From contig JAAOOA010000033.1 of the NCBI GenBank assembly GCA_012861695.1, positions 15,460,434 to 15,524,433 on the forward strand: a stretch of 64,000 nucleotides of DNA, read 5' to 3'. A program made the position numbers and the translations under genes. Below the pieces are notes generated by a model, which worked only from the letters and a program-made list of their open reading frames with translations, did no database searches and was not told where the DNA came from. Source of the stretch: Trematomus loennbergii (taxonomy: Eukaryota > Chordata > Actinopteri > Perciformes > Nototheniidae). Positions 40,319 to 53,428 of this stretch are shown one piece after another. Position 1 is the first letter of the stretch, and each line of letters begins with the position of its first letter.

Positions 40319-42430
40319 CACAAAAAGAAAACATTTAGTCACAATGGTGACACAGCCAGGCACAATACCTAATGATTATTTCAATTTCACTTCCATTGAA
40401 CATAAACAAATGCCATCAGAGAATACTGCCAATGGAGCTTTTACTCATATACTGCCTACAGAGCCAGCTGTGCTGATAACAGCAGAGGAGCACAGGAAAA
40501 TCAAAAAGCCCTCACTCGTCCTCCTATTCAATTGAACCACATTCAAAAGACCCCAGCCATTCAAAGTCAACCCTTTCAACACCTCTGGCTCCACAGTCAA
40601 GTTTCTGCGGGTACTACTAAACTGCTGCTACTGTTGGTTTTGTTGTGAAGAAACACAAAGATCCATAGCCTAGAAAGGGATTCCACCCCCCCTCTTCCTT
40701 TTACAGGCTTATATCCTCAGGTAACTTTCCTTTGCAACTCGTCCCTGGAGACTATCACCTTGCCCGGAGCCCTGATGCACATCAGCACACAGAACAAATG
40801 AGACGCCAGAGCTGGGAGACGGGCAGATTGCAAAGTGATACCTCCAAGTATGGCTTTGTGGCTATGTTTCTCTCCCCCCCTGCTTTCTGAGTTGTGGTGA
40901 AGTGTCACTGAGGAGCCCTCTGAGGACTGAGGGCAGGGAGCTTTTTCTGGACAAAGGGAGGAAACTGGAACAACACAGATGTATTAAATAATAGCCTAGG
41001 GGAGCAAAGACTTGAGGTAGCGTTGTTGCTTGCTTTACCAAACAGCCCCTGTTAGCTAATCAATTAGCTTACTTACTCTTTACCATAAGGCCAGCCCAAG
41101 GGAGGCTCAGGAGCCATGCACTGTCTCTCATAGACACAAAGTACTGAAAAAATGCTTCTGCACTATTCAAGTCATTTCTAATTATTGACTTGCTTCTAAA
41201 TATTTCAACCACGTTCAACGGGATAGATTTGGCTGAAGGAGATCCGGTGTAACATCCTTGAAAAAATACCTCAAAGTATACCAGGAAGCCACATGTTAAG
41301 CCTTTTAAAAAGTGTTTTTAGAGAGTTGCATCAACTAAATGATGGAATCCAGTGATGCGAATATCACACTGACTGAATGATTGCGAGGCTGCCTTTGACG
41401 GATCTCCACCATATTCTCTTCTTCCTTCCAAATGACACACAGCAGAATGTTTTTGCCTCTCTGGAGGCCTGTACCGGTTATCAAATTTAATAAATAAAGC
41501 AAGTGAAATCTGTCTACTCTTCATCTTCCCTGTTCTCCAAGGATTTGCCCGAGCTGGCAAATTACCATTTTCAGGCAGAATATTCCCAAGACACTGTGGT
41601 GCTTTTCTTCTCTTCTTGATGGAATCAGATGAGCACAGCCAGGGGACCCATTGCTATCCACTTGCAAGTATCCAGTGAAAAAGTAAAAAGGCAAAAAATG
41701 CGACAGCCGGCTCTGACAGCTCCCCATATGAGAATCAACGTCAAGAGGAAGAGGGGGGGCTGAATATGGACACTTTTACTTTGCTGTTTAAATTGCACTT
41801 GTAGTCAAGTACAGCTTCGCACACACTGCTCAATGCACACAGACAATTTATATTTAGGTAAAAGGGTGCACATTTGAATAAACTGAAACCTTTCCAATAT
41901 ATGAATGCTTCTTTCAATTCAACAATGTCAAGCAGCTATTTCACCGATTTCAGACCAAATCCAGAGAGAGGAACACTGAGTTTCTGTGAGTCTCTGTTGC
42001 AAAGAAGATAGGCAAGACTGAATTCTCCATCTCATAATAAATGGATGGCAAATACTGTTTATCGCATTCACACAACACAGCGGTGAAAAAATGGACATCC
42101 ATTATCCAGGTAGAGCATTCTTGGGAGGGGAGAGGAAGGGCACTATTTAAAAAAAGCACGTGAGATTTTAAAGTATGATAAATGAATGAACTCCTAGCAA
42201 TGTTACACAAACAGAGGAGAAAGGAATACCATTTCATTTGGATAATGTATTTCTCTCTTTATGATGCTAAAAGTACAAGGGGAAGAAAAATCACCAAAGG
42301 GACATTGAATTGACTACAGAGCAAAGCTGCATGTGTATACAGTTAGAACAAAAGTAAGAATGTCCAGCTCTTTCAAATAAAGAGGTGCAAAATCATCCCA
42401 GAAGATGCTGAGATATCCTGAGTTTAAGTC

Positions 42431-42830
42431 TACACTGTGTGCACAATTATTAGGCAAGTGAGTATTTTGACCATATCATCATTTTAAATATTTGCATATT
42501 TTCTAACTCCAAGCTGTATAAACTTGAATGCGTATTGGTCTTAAGCATATTTGTTTAATGAGGGAGGGTGTGGCCTAAGGAGACCAACACCCTACAGTAC
42601 ATTATTTGACAGCTCCTTTGTCTCATGCAAAATGGGCCAAAAAAGTGATTTAACTGACTCTGGAAAGTACACAATTGTAAAAATGTCTTTCGGAGAGATG
42701 CAGTACTCTTGAAATTGCGAAGATATTGGGCGGGATAACAGAACCATCAAACGTTTTGTTGCAAATAGTCAACAGGGTCGCAAGAAATGTGTTGAGGCAA
42801 AAAGCTCATATAAGTTTTTTAAGTAGTGTA
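42431..42830 (+). mobile_element. Mariner/Tc1-like element, 5' fragment
   Basis: It begins TA-cactgtgtgcacaattat, resembling the terminal repeat of a fish mariner family, with TA as the expected target. A transposase start lies at about 42632 (MGQKSDLTDSGKY), leading into the helix-turn-helix N-terminus. An extra A near 42680 shifts the frame; the following frame reads CLSERCSTLEIAKI, and a missing G near 42730 shifts it again to NRTIKRFVANSQQGRK. Similarity stops near 42830, so the catalytic DDE/D part and the 3' repeat are absent. It is a dead fragment. Confidence 0.8.
42632..42829 (+). pseudogene. Mariner-like transposase N-terminus, frameshifted
   Basis: This is the DNA-binding N-terminal part of a mariner/Tc1-type transposase, seen as MGQKSDLTDSGKYTIVK, then CLSERCSTLEIAKI in a second frame, then NRTIKRFVANSQQGRK in a third. 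Two single-base indels break it and a stop (tag) follows near 42829. The catalytic domain is missing. It lies on the strand opposite auts2. Confidence 0.75.
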
Positions 42831-42837
42831 ATATGAG

Positions 42838-42910
42838 TGATAATAATAATAATACATTTATTTTGGGGGGCGCCTTTCAAAACACCCAAGGACACCTTAC
42901 AGGGCATAGG
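42838..42910 (-). repeat. Short retroelement tail with (AAT)n
   Basis: On the plus strand it reads (taa/ata)n, then acatttatttt, gcgcctttcaaaacaccc and aaggacaccttacag. This is a tail unit I know as common in fish genomes (gcgcctttcaaaacacccaagg). The (ATT)n end marks the 3' terminus, so it points to the minus strand. It abuts the truncated mariner fragment. Confidence 0.6.
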
Positions 42911-45126
42911 GGCAATATAGGGAACAATTAAAACAGTGGATTTAGTGAAATATCAGCCGGGGTAAGACAAGACAAACAACAGGACTATAGAAGGACACAA
43001 AAGGACTGTGAATATAACGACTCTATCTTTGAGCTCAGTAGCTTAATGGTTTCTGGGAACGCCTAACAGCAGGTTCTACAGACTTCACCTGGTGCACTAT
43101 AAATTGGGATAGGAGGATACTCACTTGCAATCCAATCCAGGAGGATAATTGGGCTCAGACCCAATCCAATACAGTCCCCTAAACTGCATGTAATCCACTC
43201 ACCCAAACTGTCACACCAACAATGAACCCTCCCCCTCTACCCCTAGGGCCTGCGAGGCTATCTCAGGAACACTTCAATAGCTTGTACCTGGCCTGCTGCT
43301 AGGCCCATTATCCACTAATCCACACCCGAGCGGAACGTTTAAGTAGTTGTAAAAGGATTTGGGAGAGCAGCAAAGCTTTCACTGGAGCCATGCAATTAAG
43401 GCAAGAGAAATTATCGCACAATTGAGATCCTACTCTCTGCTCTTAACAACGAGGCAGGATGAGAGGACTAACAGGTGAACGTTTTAATGTGGAAATATGT
43501 GAAACCAAACAAATTCATCACAAACCGAAAACATACAAGGTTAGGGTTTAAATCCACTCAGGTGATGTGGTTCCAGAATAGATACTGCTAGAAGTCCACA
43601 GGGTACAAACTGTTGTGACAAGCCCTATTAGTGAGTCAGTTAATCAAGAGGAGAAAATCCAATCCCTGTTGCACAGAAAACTCATTCCCAAAATACATCT
43701 GAGGATTCCTCTCTACAAGATTATGTGGTCAAATAAGGATGTGAGGGAATGAGACGGACAGGTTTAATAACACGGCTGGAGATGCTGTATGTTGGTAATA
43801 CTTGAAGACTTTATTGAATTTAAAATATTCATCAAAACATACTAAATGACATTTTCATTAAGATGTCTCAGTAATCATTTGACAATAAAGTCGTTCAAAT
43901 TTAAAATGAAAGGATGTTGATGCTGGGAGGCAGTTTCCTAACCAAGCGTAAATGTGTTACATACATAGTAGTCACTAATTAATAATAATTATTTGACATC
44001 AGGCGTGTGATCTATGTAAATGTGCAATTTAGCAAGAGATGCTCTAATAACAACTAAGATGTTGGTATAATTGTGAATCAGAATGTTAACCATCCAACTG
44101 AGTTACAGTATGTCGTAATAATGGTGTTTTTCCTCAGATAACCCCATGAATGTTACTTTAGGCCTGGAGCTGTGTTATTTTGGTGGGAAGAATATTCCAA
44201 AAATATAAAAGTACATGACAGTTTCACAGTTGATGTAACAAATCTTTGATGCAAGTATCTCAGAGCTGCACTCCACCCACACAGAACCTAATGATTCCAA
44301 GCTCATGAAGAAAACGGCTGTCTGCGAATCAGCTGTTTGGAGTTAAACTGATTAAAAGTAGTTTGGCACTATGTGAGACTATTTTTCAGAAGATGTACTT
44401 TATAGACGAGATCTGTTTTTCATTATGTAATCAAGTTTGGGCTTTTGAAGGGGATGTGAGTCATACAAACAGCATTTCTTGTTTTAATAATAACAGCATA
44501 TGAGAAATATTTGAATGTAACATAATGTCTGGCAGCTTGAATGTTTATGCATACTGTCTTAGCGCTAAAGGTATGTTTTAAAGTAGGGATACATACCGTT
44601 TATTCATAGTTGAGGGGCCAAGAAGGAAACCTCACATGTGGAGCACAAACTCTTGCTCACAGATTCCAAATTCAATTAGACGTCAGTAAAGCAAAAAGTA
44701 AACAGCTAGATTTGATTGTTGGTGCCTTGCCACTGCCAAAAGACTGCAAATTAAAATGAACTATTTTTCTAAAATAAGAAGTAAGCATAGACTGGTATGG
44801 TTGTTAAAGTAAATTATGTCCCACAGGATGCCATTCTACAAATATGTCAATCAACAAAACTGAAATCACATTAATTAGCTGCTTGCTGTTTACTAGACAA
44901 CCACAAATGGCCAAGAATACATTATGTTCAATCGTTTAATAAGAATAACGTGTTTGTGATACTCATTACCAGCTTATCTAGATTCAATGATAGTGTGTAT
45001 TAGTCAGATGATTGTAACTTGCATGCAAATGAAGAGTCTAGATGTTCTGAAAATTGATAGAATCAAATTCAGTTCAGGCTGCCATCTTGAGCAGTGGGCT
45101 GCAAAACAGACAGAAAAGACAGACTG

Positions 45127-45192
45127 TGTCTCCCTCTCTCTCTCTCCTTTTCTCTCCTTTTCTCACCCTCCCTCTCTCTCTCTCTCTCTCTT
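45127..45192. repeat. CT-rich low-complexity run
   Basis: Interrupted (CT)n with CCTTTT units. The open frames across it encode serine/leucine/proline strings that are artefacts of the repeat. Confidence 0.8.
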
Positions 45193-48100
45193 TCCGTCTG
45201 TGGTCCCCAGAAGCTATAATATCCATCCTTGGCGGTTCACTTGACATTTACTTGCCCCGCTTCTCCTGTAGCATTCTCCTTCCTAACTGCCAGTGCTGCG
45301 ACTCTCCAGGGCTCGCCGACCGGGTGAACAGATAACAAACCTGTCAAGGCGGCTTTAGGGGGGGAATACATCCAGAGCAGGGACTGAGTTGGATGATGTG
45401 TTCCAGAGGGTTACTCCTGGGGAGGGAGGGGGAGCTGACATGAGACGCCCTGTGAGGCCTGGACCCCAGAGAAGCTGCTAGCTGTAACGCAGCGGTGCTT
45501 CTTGAAAAAGGGCCACAGTCACTGCAACCTGATTAGATCTCAGTGCAGACATTCTAAATGGCTGGCCCCCTTTTTACCCTCCATTTCACCTATTCTTTAC
45601 AAGAGACCCCCCCTCCCCCCTACCATCAAAGGAGCTGTCAGGGGCCCTTTCTTCAGGCTGGCAGACGGGTCAGGGGTGGAAGGTTGAGGTGGGGTATGCC
45701 CTTTGAGGTAGGGCTGAGAGTGCCTACCAGGGATGTATGGGGGCTGAGGGCTGTCTTTAAGGTGCTGATAACATTCATGGTGATGGGTTCCCAAGAGGTG
45801 CACAAATGTCAACACTCTCCTGCTACGGGCACATCATTCTACGACTAGAAAGGACAAAGAGCCAGAGCAAGAGAGATGCAGCGCACTCCTTTTGTCAAGC
45901 AGTATCTCAGTGAATCACCCTTTAACACATTGAGCTTCTCAAGGCTTCAAGCCATTTGTTTTCTTTAAAATGTTAAGCCGAAATACACAGGTATCTACAC
46001 CGAACAGATTGAGTGTCTCCTTGCCTCAATGACTACAACCTTATCTGACCATCCAATCGAATTATACTCATCAATCCCTCACAGAGCCAATTAAACTAAA
46101 TAGATAGATCCTGATTGATCTCTTACCAATCTCTAGAAGAAAAGCTTTTGTAAGCACCTGATAAATGGCTCACTTAACAGTGAGATTCAACATTTCTTTA
46201 TCCTAACAGCAATAAATGATTGGCTAACATAAGGGCACAGATTTGTAAACAAAGTGAACATTAAATATCAACGTCCAGTCAGACTCTATCCAATGACACC
46301 ACAGGCACTAAACTAATGGCATGAGAAGGGTATGATAGACAGCTACTATGATGTATATGTGATAATTGGCTAAATGTCCTTTATTTAGGACATAATGCAT
46401 CAAGTGTCTTGGGTAAACCAAGTAAGGCATGCCCGTTAGGAGTTGGAGAGATGGAGATGACCCATGGTGGTGCTAGAAACTGCACATCAATTACGTGAGG
46501 CACTGATGCCTTTCTGCTCTATCTACATCTGAGGCGTGCCTATAAGGAACCAAGATGTCAGCTAGCTATATGGACATCACTGTTGGAGAAAGGGCATTTC
46601 AGGAGAAAATATGGTCTTCTATAGCGGGGCATTGCTTTCATTGATGTAGTTGTATATTCCAAACTGGCTGGCACTGATCTGCAGTAAACAGCCTTGCGAG
46701 GCTTAGCAAGCAGCCTGTGTTAGACTAAGCCATGTTTATTATCAAGCACAATCCTCAGTATCATCAATGCTTAGAGAAAAGCATGGATGAATAAATGCAT
46801 ATTGTTTAGCTTAGGGTTAGCCGGAGCTGGAGCCACAAATGAAAAAATGAATTTAAAGCAGATGGTAAAATCCAATAAGAAGAACAGAAGGAGGGAGGGG
46901 CAGACAGAGAGACAGAGCTAAAGAATAGGACCGAGAGTACGAGAGGAGGAATACAAATGAAAAGAAAAACCCATGCACTCTGGCTGCCTTTTCACTTCTG
47001 TTTTTCAAAAAGCTGTAAAGCTAACAGGGAGAGGGAGAAAAAATACAAAGGCCTGTGTTCTCATTTTCTGTCTGAGAGCCCCACCAGGACCACTGAAACT
47101 TGCTTGATTTCCCCAGTCCAATTATATCTCTGTGCTCAATCCTTCCAGAATAGCAACATCACACCGAGGACGCTGTCTGCCTAAGCGCAGCGTGCCTAAT
47201 GGAGTCCCAGAAGTTGACTCCATTTCATTGCTCCTAACTAATGGGCTGTGATATTTTCCCAAACTGACTGCAGCTCTGCCCCCTGGAAGCTAATCTAGTC
47301 AGTGCTGTACTGGACCCAGCACAGCAACATGCCAGCCCATCCCCTCCCTTCCTAACAACCCCCCAATACCCACCACTGCTGCTGTGTATGTGCAATCCGC
47401 CAACGCCCTCCCAGCGCTCATTAGTGCTTTCTAGCCGGGTGCTGATTGTCAGAGGGCCCCTGTGATGCCAGCTCTCCCTGTGCGGCCGGCCTGCTGTGGT
47501 GAATTTAAGAGGACTTTAATCTAACTGGGCTGAGGAGAGGAGGCGCGACCAGGGACAGGTGGGAGGGGGCGACTACAGGGTAGCACTGGATGTACAATTG
47601 GAGGGCCACAGCTGAGGACTGACTCTCTCTCAGGGCTTCCTATTGCTCTCCAATGGATACTCGTGCCCAGCAACACAAGCATGAGAAGAAATAGCCGAAC
47701 ATAAATTCACCAGAATGGGTCCCTGTGCGGCCATAGTGTGGGCACAGAACGGTCCTCCAGATGGCTAAGGGACACACCAGTGGTGCAATACAATCACCGA
47801 CATGGCAGAAATATCAGGAATACATATGAAGAGCTTTATATGAGAGTAAGGCTCGGGACAGCAAATACTTTTTCTATCAACACCTTCATTTTAACGCATT
47901 TAAAAATCTATTTGCTGAGATTTAGTATGGTTTGGGTTAATGGCAGCTGTCGTTTATCAATGATGTAATATTATTTCTTCTTCATTCTTCAGTATTTAAT
48001 TAACAGTAGTTTTCAAGGAACATGAAATGGAAGGATTAAACATAATTCAACATCAGAAGAAAATATTTCATTTAACTGAGGTCCTTTTAACACCAGAGTC

Positions 48101-48295
48101 TCATTCAGCCAACGTTTTAGGAAGTGCCAGTAGAGAGAAAACGGTCTGCTTTTATGGCACACAGAGGTTAATTATTTTCATAATTACACTTCCAAACGTC
48201 AAACATTTGTTTTTCCCCCTAATTGACAAGAGAATTAACAGTGGACTATATTAACTGAGCAGGGACATTATAAGCCACTGCAACATGCTTGAAAG

Positions 48296-48326
48296 TGCCT
48301 TTTATATGCAATACATATAAAAGGCA
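48296..48326. repeat. Perfect 13-bp hairpin, 5-nt loop
   Basis: The arms tgccttttatatg (48296-48308) and catataaaaggca (48314-48326) pair perfectly around caata. There is no outward extension, so it is too short for a standard microRNA precursor. The local sequence is unique and AT-rich. Confidence 0.8.
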
Positions 48327-51300
48327 AGGCAATTACACCGTTTTTTTTCCTCTACTACCTTTTAGCCAGTGTAATCTGCTGGGTAGATTCACCAAGGATA
48401 AGAGGTAAAACTGTAATTATGCACATTATTCATCCTCCTAAGTGCAGTGCTTGAACAGAAAAAGCTAAGATGCCTAAATGCACTATACCAGGTTGTCCTC
48501 ATGCAAAGTGCAGGTCAGGCTGCAGCAGGCACCAAGAGCTAATGGCAGAGAGTGGTGCTCTGAACACATGCTCTGGCCCTTTCAGGGACACAGGGGAGTT
48601 AAGTGCCGTGCTCCCTACTGCTGATTATTCGCACCTTGGCCAGCCTGCCAGGTCTCCTTGCCCTCCATGCATTGATCTCATTTGGCCAGCAGATAAGGAA
48701 GTAATTGGATGAGGGCTTGGAATCAGATGGCCTTGGCTAATTCCTCTATTCCTGGGCCGTCCGGGCCCGGGGCCAAAGGGGCAGCCAAGGTTAATCCTAC
48801 CCAATCCCCTGTACTGTGTGGCCCTGCGATGCTCTCTGACCTCTCACTGCTACCAAAACACAGCTGATGTGACTCCCTTTAAACGGGTCGGATCCATTCA
48901 TCTAATTAGTTTACAGAAGATTTTACACCCTTGCACCACAATCATATATATTGTCCAATATACAGAGGTTCCTTTGAAGACATAGGGGACATGATAAGAC
49001 CAGGCACACACATACAAATAAAGACTTTAATGCCATTAACATTATTTTGGACAATAAGCTAAATCATACTTGGAAATGTTACAAATTAGCCATATCACAT
49101 GACTTGAAAATTATTTTACAAATGTTATTATGAGAAGCAATCATGGCAGGAAATGTGTAAAAAGATGGAGAAAAAACCTCTTCAGCAAAATGTCACTTTA
49201 TTAGAGCAAAAATCCTGCTCCTGAGGGCAAGGTTCTGCAATATGTCATGGCAGGGGTCGACTGATATGCATATGCAATTCATAGTGGAGCGAATTTGTGA
49301 TTATGCATAACACTTAAAAAAAAAGGAAAAAAGCCCAAGTACAATTTCACCCCTGCTTCACAGTGACACCACTGCTGTTCCATTTAAGATGGCCAGCAGA
49401 TTAATTTTCAGCGCTCTTTTCTATTTGCACATTATGTAGTCAGAGATGGGATTTGCCTGAATGAAACAAGTCTCTCAAAAGGCTCAGCGCGCCTCATCAG
49501 GAATGAATGCAGCAGGGGGACGCACGCCTCTTGGGAAACACTAATCTTCTTATTGCGTACTTATTTATTCAATTCCAGTGTCAATATCAACCATAATCAG
49601 AATGGGCCATGTGACACATGCTTTATGTGTTGGCTGATAGTGGATGACAGGAAGTAGACGTACAGTAATCACCTGGGAGTACATCACTGCTGACAGCTCT
49701 GGATCAAAGCTTTGCTCCCGCAGATTAATCATGAATTGTAATGCACCATAAAAATAACTTCAATGGAGAGCCAATGTACTGTATATACTAGGAACACATT
49801 CATTGATCAGAAATCTCCCAGAAGTCAGCAGATGCAGTTTATGGTCGTGGAAATAATCCCCTAATAATCCCCTGGATATCTCTTTAAAACCAGATAACAC
49901 TGAGATGATACGGCATGACCCTTTGATCCAGCTTCCTGTACACTGCTGTTAGAAATGCACAAAAGTACAATACCCTGAATATAAAAAGGCATGAATATAT
50001 GAAATTATAGTCAAGATAAGACAAGGCGCACCAAGCATGTGACAAGTCAAGATTTGTTGTTGACACCATAAACAAAGGAAGAATGGATGTGACACATTGT
50101 TGGCAAAGTGGGCTTCTAAACAACAGAACAAAAAACAAGGACGAACACAATGGAACAATGCTTGCAAAAAAGAACTCTAGCAAAAGTAATACCTTGTGCC
50201 AATCTCCTTTAAAAAAAAAGCACCATACTTGATTTATTGTTATTGCAGTGAAACAAATAAACAATACTGTATGGTGCACCTCTACTGCATGGGGAGATGA
50301 CAATCTCAGAAGCCAGGATTGAATTTTTCATTTCAATTCAACGCCAAATATAAAAGGCGTGAAATCCAAAGATTACTGTAGCATCAGCTGGTTGTTCTTA
50401 ACAAAGGGAGTTAGAAAAAATGACCACATATAGGACTATCTCCCCTGGAAATGACAGACTAACAGACACAAGTGGAGGCGAGACGAGGCCAGCACTTGTG
50501 TGTCATAAAGACAACAGTGGAATGGTCATCCTGTGGATTACTGAGGCCTGACATCTAGATTGCAGATGGATAAGTGCACGTTAAAACAATATCCCACAGA
50601 CCAAAAAAATCATTTCTCATAGCTGTCTCTATTTACTGAAAGGCTGCTTGTCTCCCACTGGGCAGAAACAAATGAAAATGTTATTTCTCTACTCATGAAC
50701 TCCTACCTAGTCTGGGTTTTCACTGCTGGCAATTTCATTTCTCTTCCAAAATGTTACTTAAGCCCACGACTTTAGGGAAATAATGCCTCTGGAATAATCT
50801 TTTGCAACTGTAATTCCAGCGGCGCTCTCTCTCTGTCTTTCTTGGTATATATATGTGTCTTCTCTGTCCATCTATCTACACAATGTATTTATTTATTGTT
50901 GGAGCTGTTGCCTTGTGGTTTAAGGGAAATTGCACTGGCTTCTGAAATAGAAGTGATGTGACATCCAATGCCTCACAGTAATGCTGTCAGACGCAGATGC
51001 CTTGAATAAGACACAACATGCCCTTCTCCAGCACAGGAGAAAAGAATAGCTTGCACAGTGTGTCGAGTGTAGTCTGAAAAACTTCATTCAAGACACATGC
51101 AGACATATTATTTGCTAGTTGTTTCCATATTGTGTGCATGGCGTCACTCTGCTGTTCTCTGTACAACTCACCTGCTAATCATCACTTTAACAGTATTTTT
51201 CTCTTGTTCCCAATTTTCATTTTGGATAAAGCAAAACACAAAGGTGAAAGCAATTATTGTATAGTGTGCATATGCACAAAATAAAAACGTGGCATAATTT

Positions 51301-52011
51301 GCAATATTAATATACACATTTCATAGAAACAGGAAGTTTAGCATTGTGCAGCCCTGAATGATGGTTATTACACAGAAAATGTGATTCCAGGTGACACCAT
51401 TAAATATATAATTAGTACTGTATTGTTAGGAACATAAGGGAGGATGAAGTTCAGCCTTTTAATATGGCGATTATCAATCTAGTCCCCCAAAATTGTCATG
51501 TGTTGTTTTTGCACATGCTTTTCATTCAAATATTGCACTGATATCACCATTTTATTCTTGGTAACATATTGTTATCAACACATTACTGTAATGTACTGTT
51601 GTTTCCTATAATTGTTTTTTTTTTCATTATTACAACTTGTTTTGTGAAAGCCATGGATACTACAGTGAATAATACACTATGGCGCGTTCACACCAAGTAC
51701 TTTTCCCACAAGGTTCATGAGAACTTAGTTCATGAGAGCTCTTTTAGTTCTGATGAACTAAAGCAGATCGCGTTCACACCAAAATGAGTTCCTGGGGGTG
51801 GATTAGGCAAATGAAGCCGCTGACGTCACTTCTTCTTCTTCTGCTTTGAGTTTACTGGCAGGCCGCAAACAACTTCACGGCGAGTACAGTAGGTGGCGGT
51901 ATGCACCTTAAAGTTGCAATCCGCCAAAAAACCGAGAGAAGAAGAAGAAGAAACCGAGAGAAGAAGACTTCCGCTTCCGCTGTATGCTCTGTTTACCTTC
52001 CGACGTCAGGT

Positions 52012-53402
52012 ATGGAGTTGACTGAAGTTGTGGTTTTGGTGCTCGTGTTATACAGCTTCGTAACGAGTTATTTAAGCCAATAACTCAGCCACAAATACAG
52101 ATCGTCGACCATTCAAATGCAATAGCAATGCTGATTCGGAGGCGAAGGCGGTTAAGAAGCCTTAACAAAAGATGGACGACGAAAGCACACGCTATGGACA
52201 TGTTTCGCCGTAGGACAGCTGAGGATGATGACGTTATCACGCCCAAGAACAGCAATGGTAAGTTCAGTAAATCACATTAATACTATCTAATGTAGGATTT
52301 GTGAGTTATGTAGGGCTAATTTGTGTCTTTGTATGTGTTCAGATATGCGAATATTACGGAACGCGTCGTGTCCCGCGCTCTCTCTGGGTGAACAATAGAA
52401 CGTCGGCCTGGTGGGAGAAGGTGGTGCCAACGTACACCAATGTGCAGTGGATCAAAGATTTCCGAATGTCCAAGGCTCTTTTCAACTCCTCTGTATTCGC
52501 CTGGAAGCAACGTTGGGGAGACGCAACACCAACTACCGGGAGTGTGTACCCGTGCCTAAAAAAATCGCCATAGCACTGTGGAAACTTGCGACCAACTCTG
52601 AGTACAGGACCATCTCTCTTTGTTTGGAGTCGGCAGATCTACGGTGTGTTGCTGTGTGCAGGAGTTCTGCTCCTCTGTTGTGACGCTACTCCTTCCTGAG
52701 TTCATGCCATGGCCGAACTCTGAGAAGTTAGAGGAGATGGCGTTATTTTTGAGGGCAGATGGGGTGTGCCACAGTGTGTAGGTGCAGTAGATGGATCACA
52801 CATCCCTATTCTGAGACCAGAGGAATACCACAACGAGTATTTCAACCGCAAAGGCTGGCACTCGGTCGTCCTGCAGGGTGTTGTGGATGGTAAGGGCCTC
52901 TTTTGGAGTGTTTTTGTTGGCTTACCAGGTAGCATGCATGATAGCAGAGTGTTAGCTGTCATCACTGGTAGTTTTGTGGATAGAGGTGGTCTACTTCCTC
53001 ATGTAACAAGGAATATTGGTGGACATGATGTGGGTTACTATATCCTTGGTGACTCAGCCTACACCCTGCAAAGATGGCTGATGAAACCTTTCCAAGGAAG
53101 GCTCACACCCCAGCAACGTGTACAACCAAAACAAGCCAGCACGAGTGGTGGTGGAGAACGCTTTTGGCAGACTGAAGGGCAGATGGCGGTGCTTGATGAA
53201 GCGAAACGACTGCAACATGGACAATATCAAAATCCAGGTGGCAGCATGTTGCGTATTGCATAACCTGTGTGAGCGTCGTGGTGATGAGTACAGGGAGGAA
53301 TGGACTGCCTTACCGGCGACCCAGCTTGATGGGCCAGCCATTGTCGAGGCTGGGGGGCAAGACATGCGCACAGCCCTTATGACGCATCTGAACAGCATGT
53401 AA
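52012..53402 (+). pseudogene. Harbinger (HARBI1-like) transposase, frameshifted
   Basis: A DDE transposase of the PIF/Harbinger family that would cut and paste its element in the nucleus. Exon 1 runs from ATG 52012 (MELTEVVVLVLVLY) through an arginine-rich stretch (MLIRRRRRLRS) to a donor gtaagt at 52258. An intron of about 85 bp ends in cag at 52342. Exon 2 carries TSAWWEKVVPTY, FRMSKALF, RECVPVPKKIAIALWKLATN and GVGRSTVCCCVQEF, then the catalytic blocks VGAVDGSHI (first D), LGDSAY (second D) and [13 protein letters not shown] (E), ending at TAA 53402. The three catalytic residues are present. The frame breaks near 52080, 52482, 52621, 52750 and 53117-53120. The first four look like loss of one base in a short A or T run. 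The phase at the intron junction also does not fit. No premature stop by substitution is seen. It is non-functional as written. Confidence 0.85.
52258..52342 (+). other. Probable intron in the Harbinger transposase
   Basis: A consensus donor gtaagt (52258) and an acceptor tatgtgttcag (ending 52342) bound an 85-bp AT-rich segment with in-frame stops, between two stretches with transposase similarity. The phase leaving exon 1 (one extra base) does not match the frame of exon 2, so either a further indel or a slightly different splice site must be involved. Confidence 0.55.
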
Positions 53403-53428
53403 ATTGTAAATTGTAAATTGACAATAAA
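53400..53428 (+). terminator. Transposase stop region and poly(A) signal
   Basis: The stop TAA at 53400 is the start of three tandem taaattg heptamers (53400-53420), followed immediately by aataaa (53423-53428), a canonical polyadenylation signal for the transposase transcript. Confidence 0.6.

Larger units (their letters stand above)
39141..42430. other. Unique intronic DNA, no gene seen
   Basis: Contains an AT-rich block with homeodomain-type cores (39890-40150), an imperfect hairpin beside a (GTAT)n microsatellite (40241-40318), and otherwise unremarkable sequence. No exon is recognised. Confidence 0.45.
42911..51681. other. Unique intronic DNA, no gene seen
   Basis: Nearly 9 kb without a recognisable exon or transposon. 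It contains a CT-rich low-complexity run (45127-45192), a perfect hairpin (48296-48326) and GC-richer unique patches at about 45350-45850, 47170-47560 and 48480-48900. A minus-strand open frame of 139 codons (49884-50303) has no domain, start context or splice sites and is judged spurious. Confidence 0.45.

Noticed and set aside
49884..50303. 139-codon minus-strand open frame rich in F, L and C
   Set aside because: Hydrophobic composition comes from AT-rich antisense sequence; no domain, splice sites or transcript signals.
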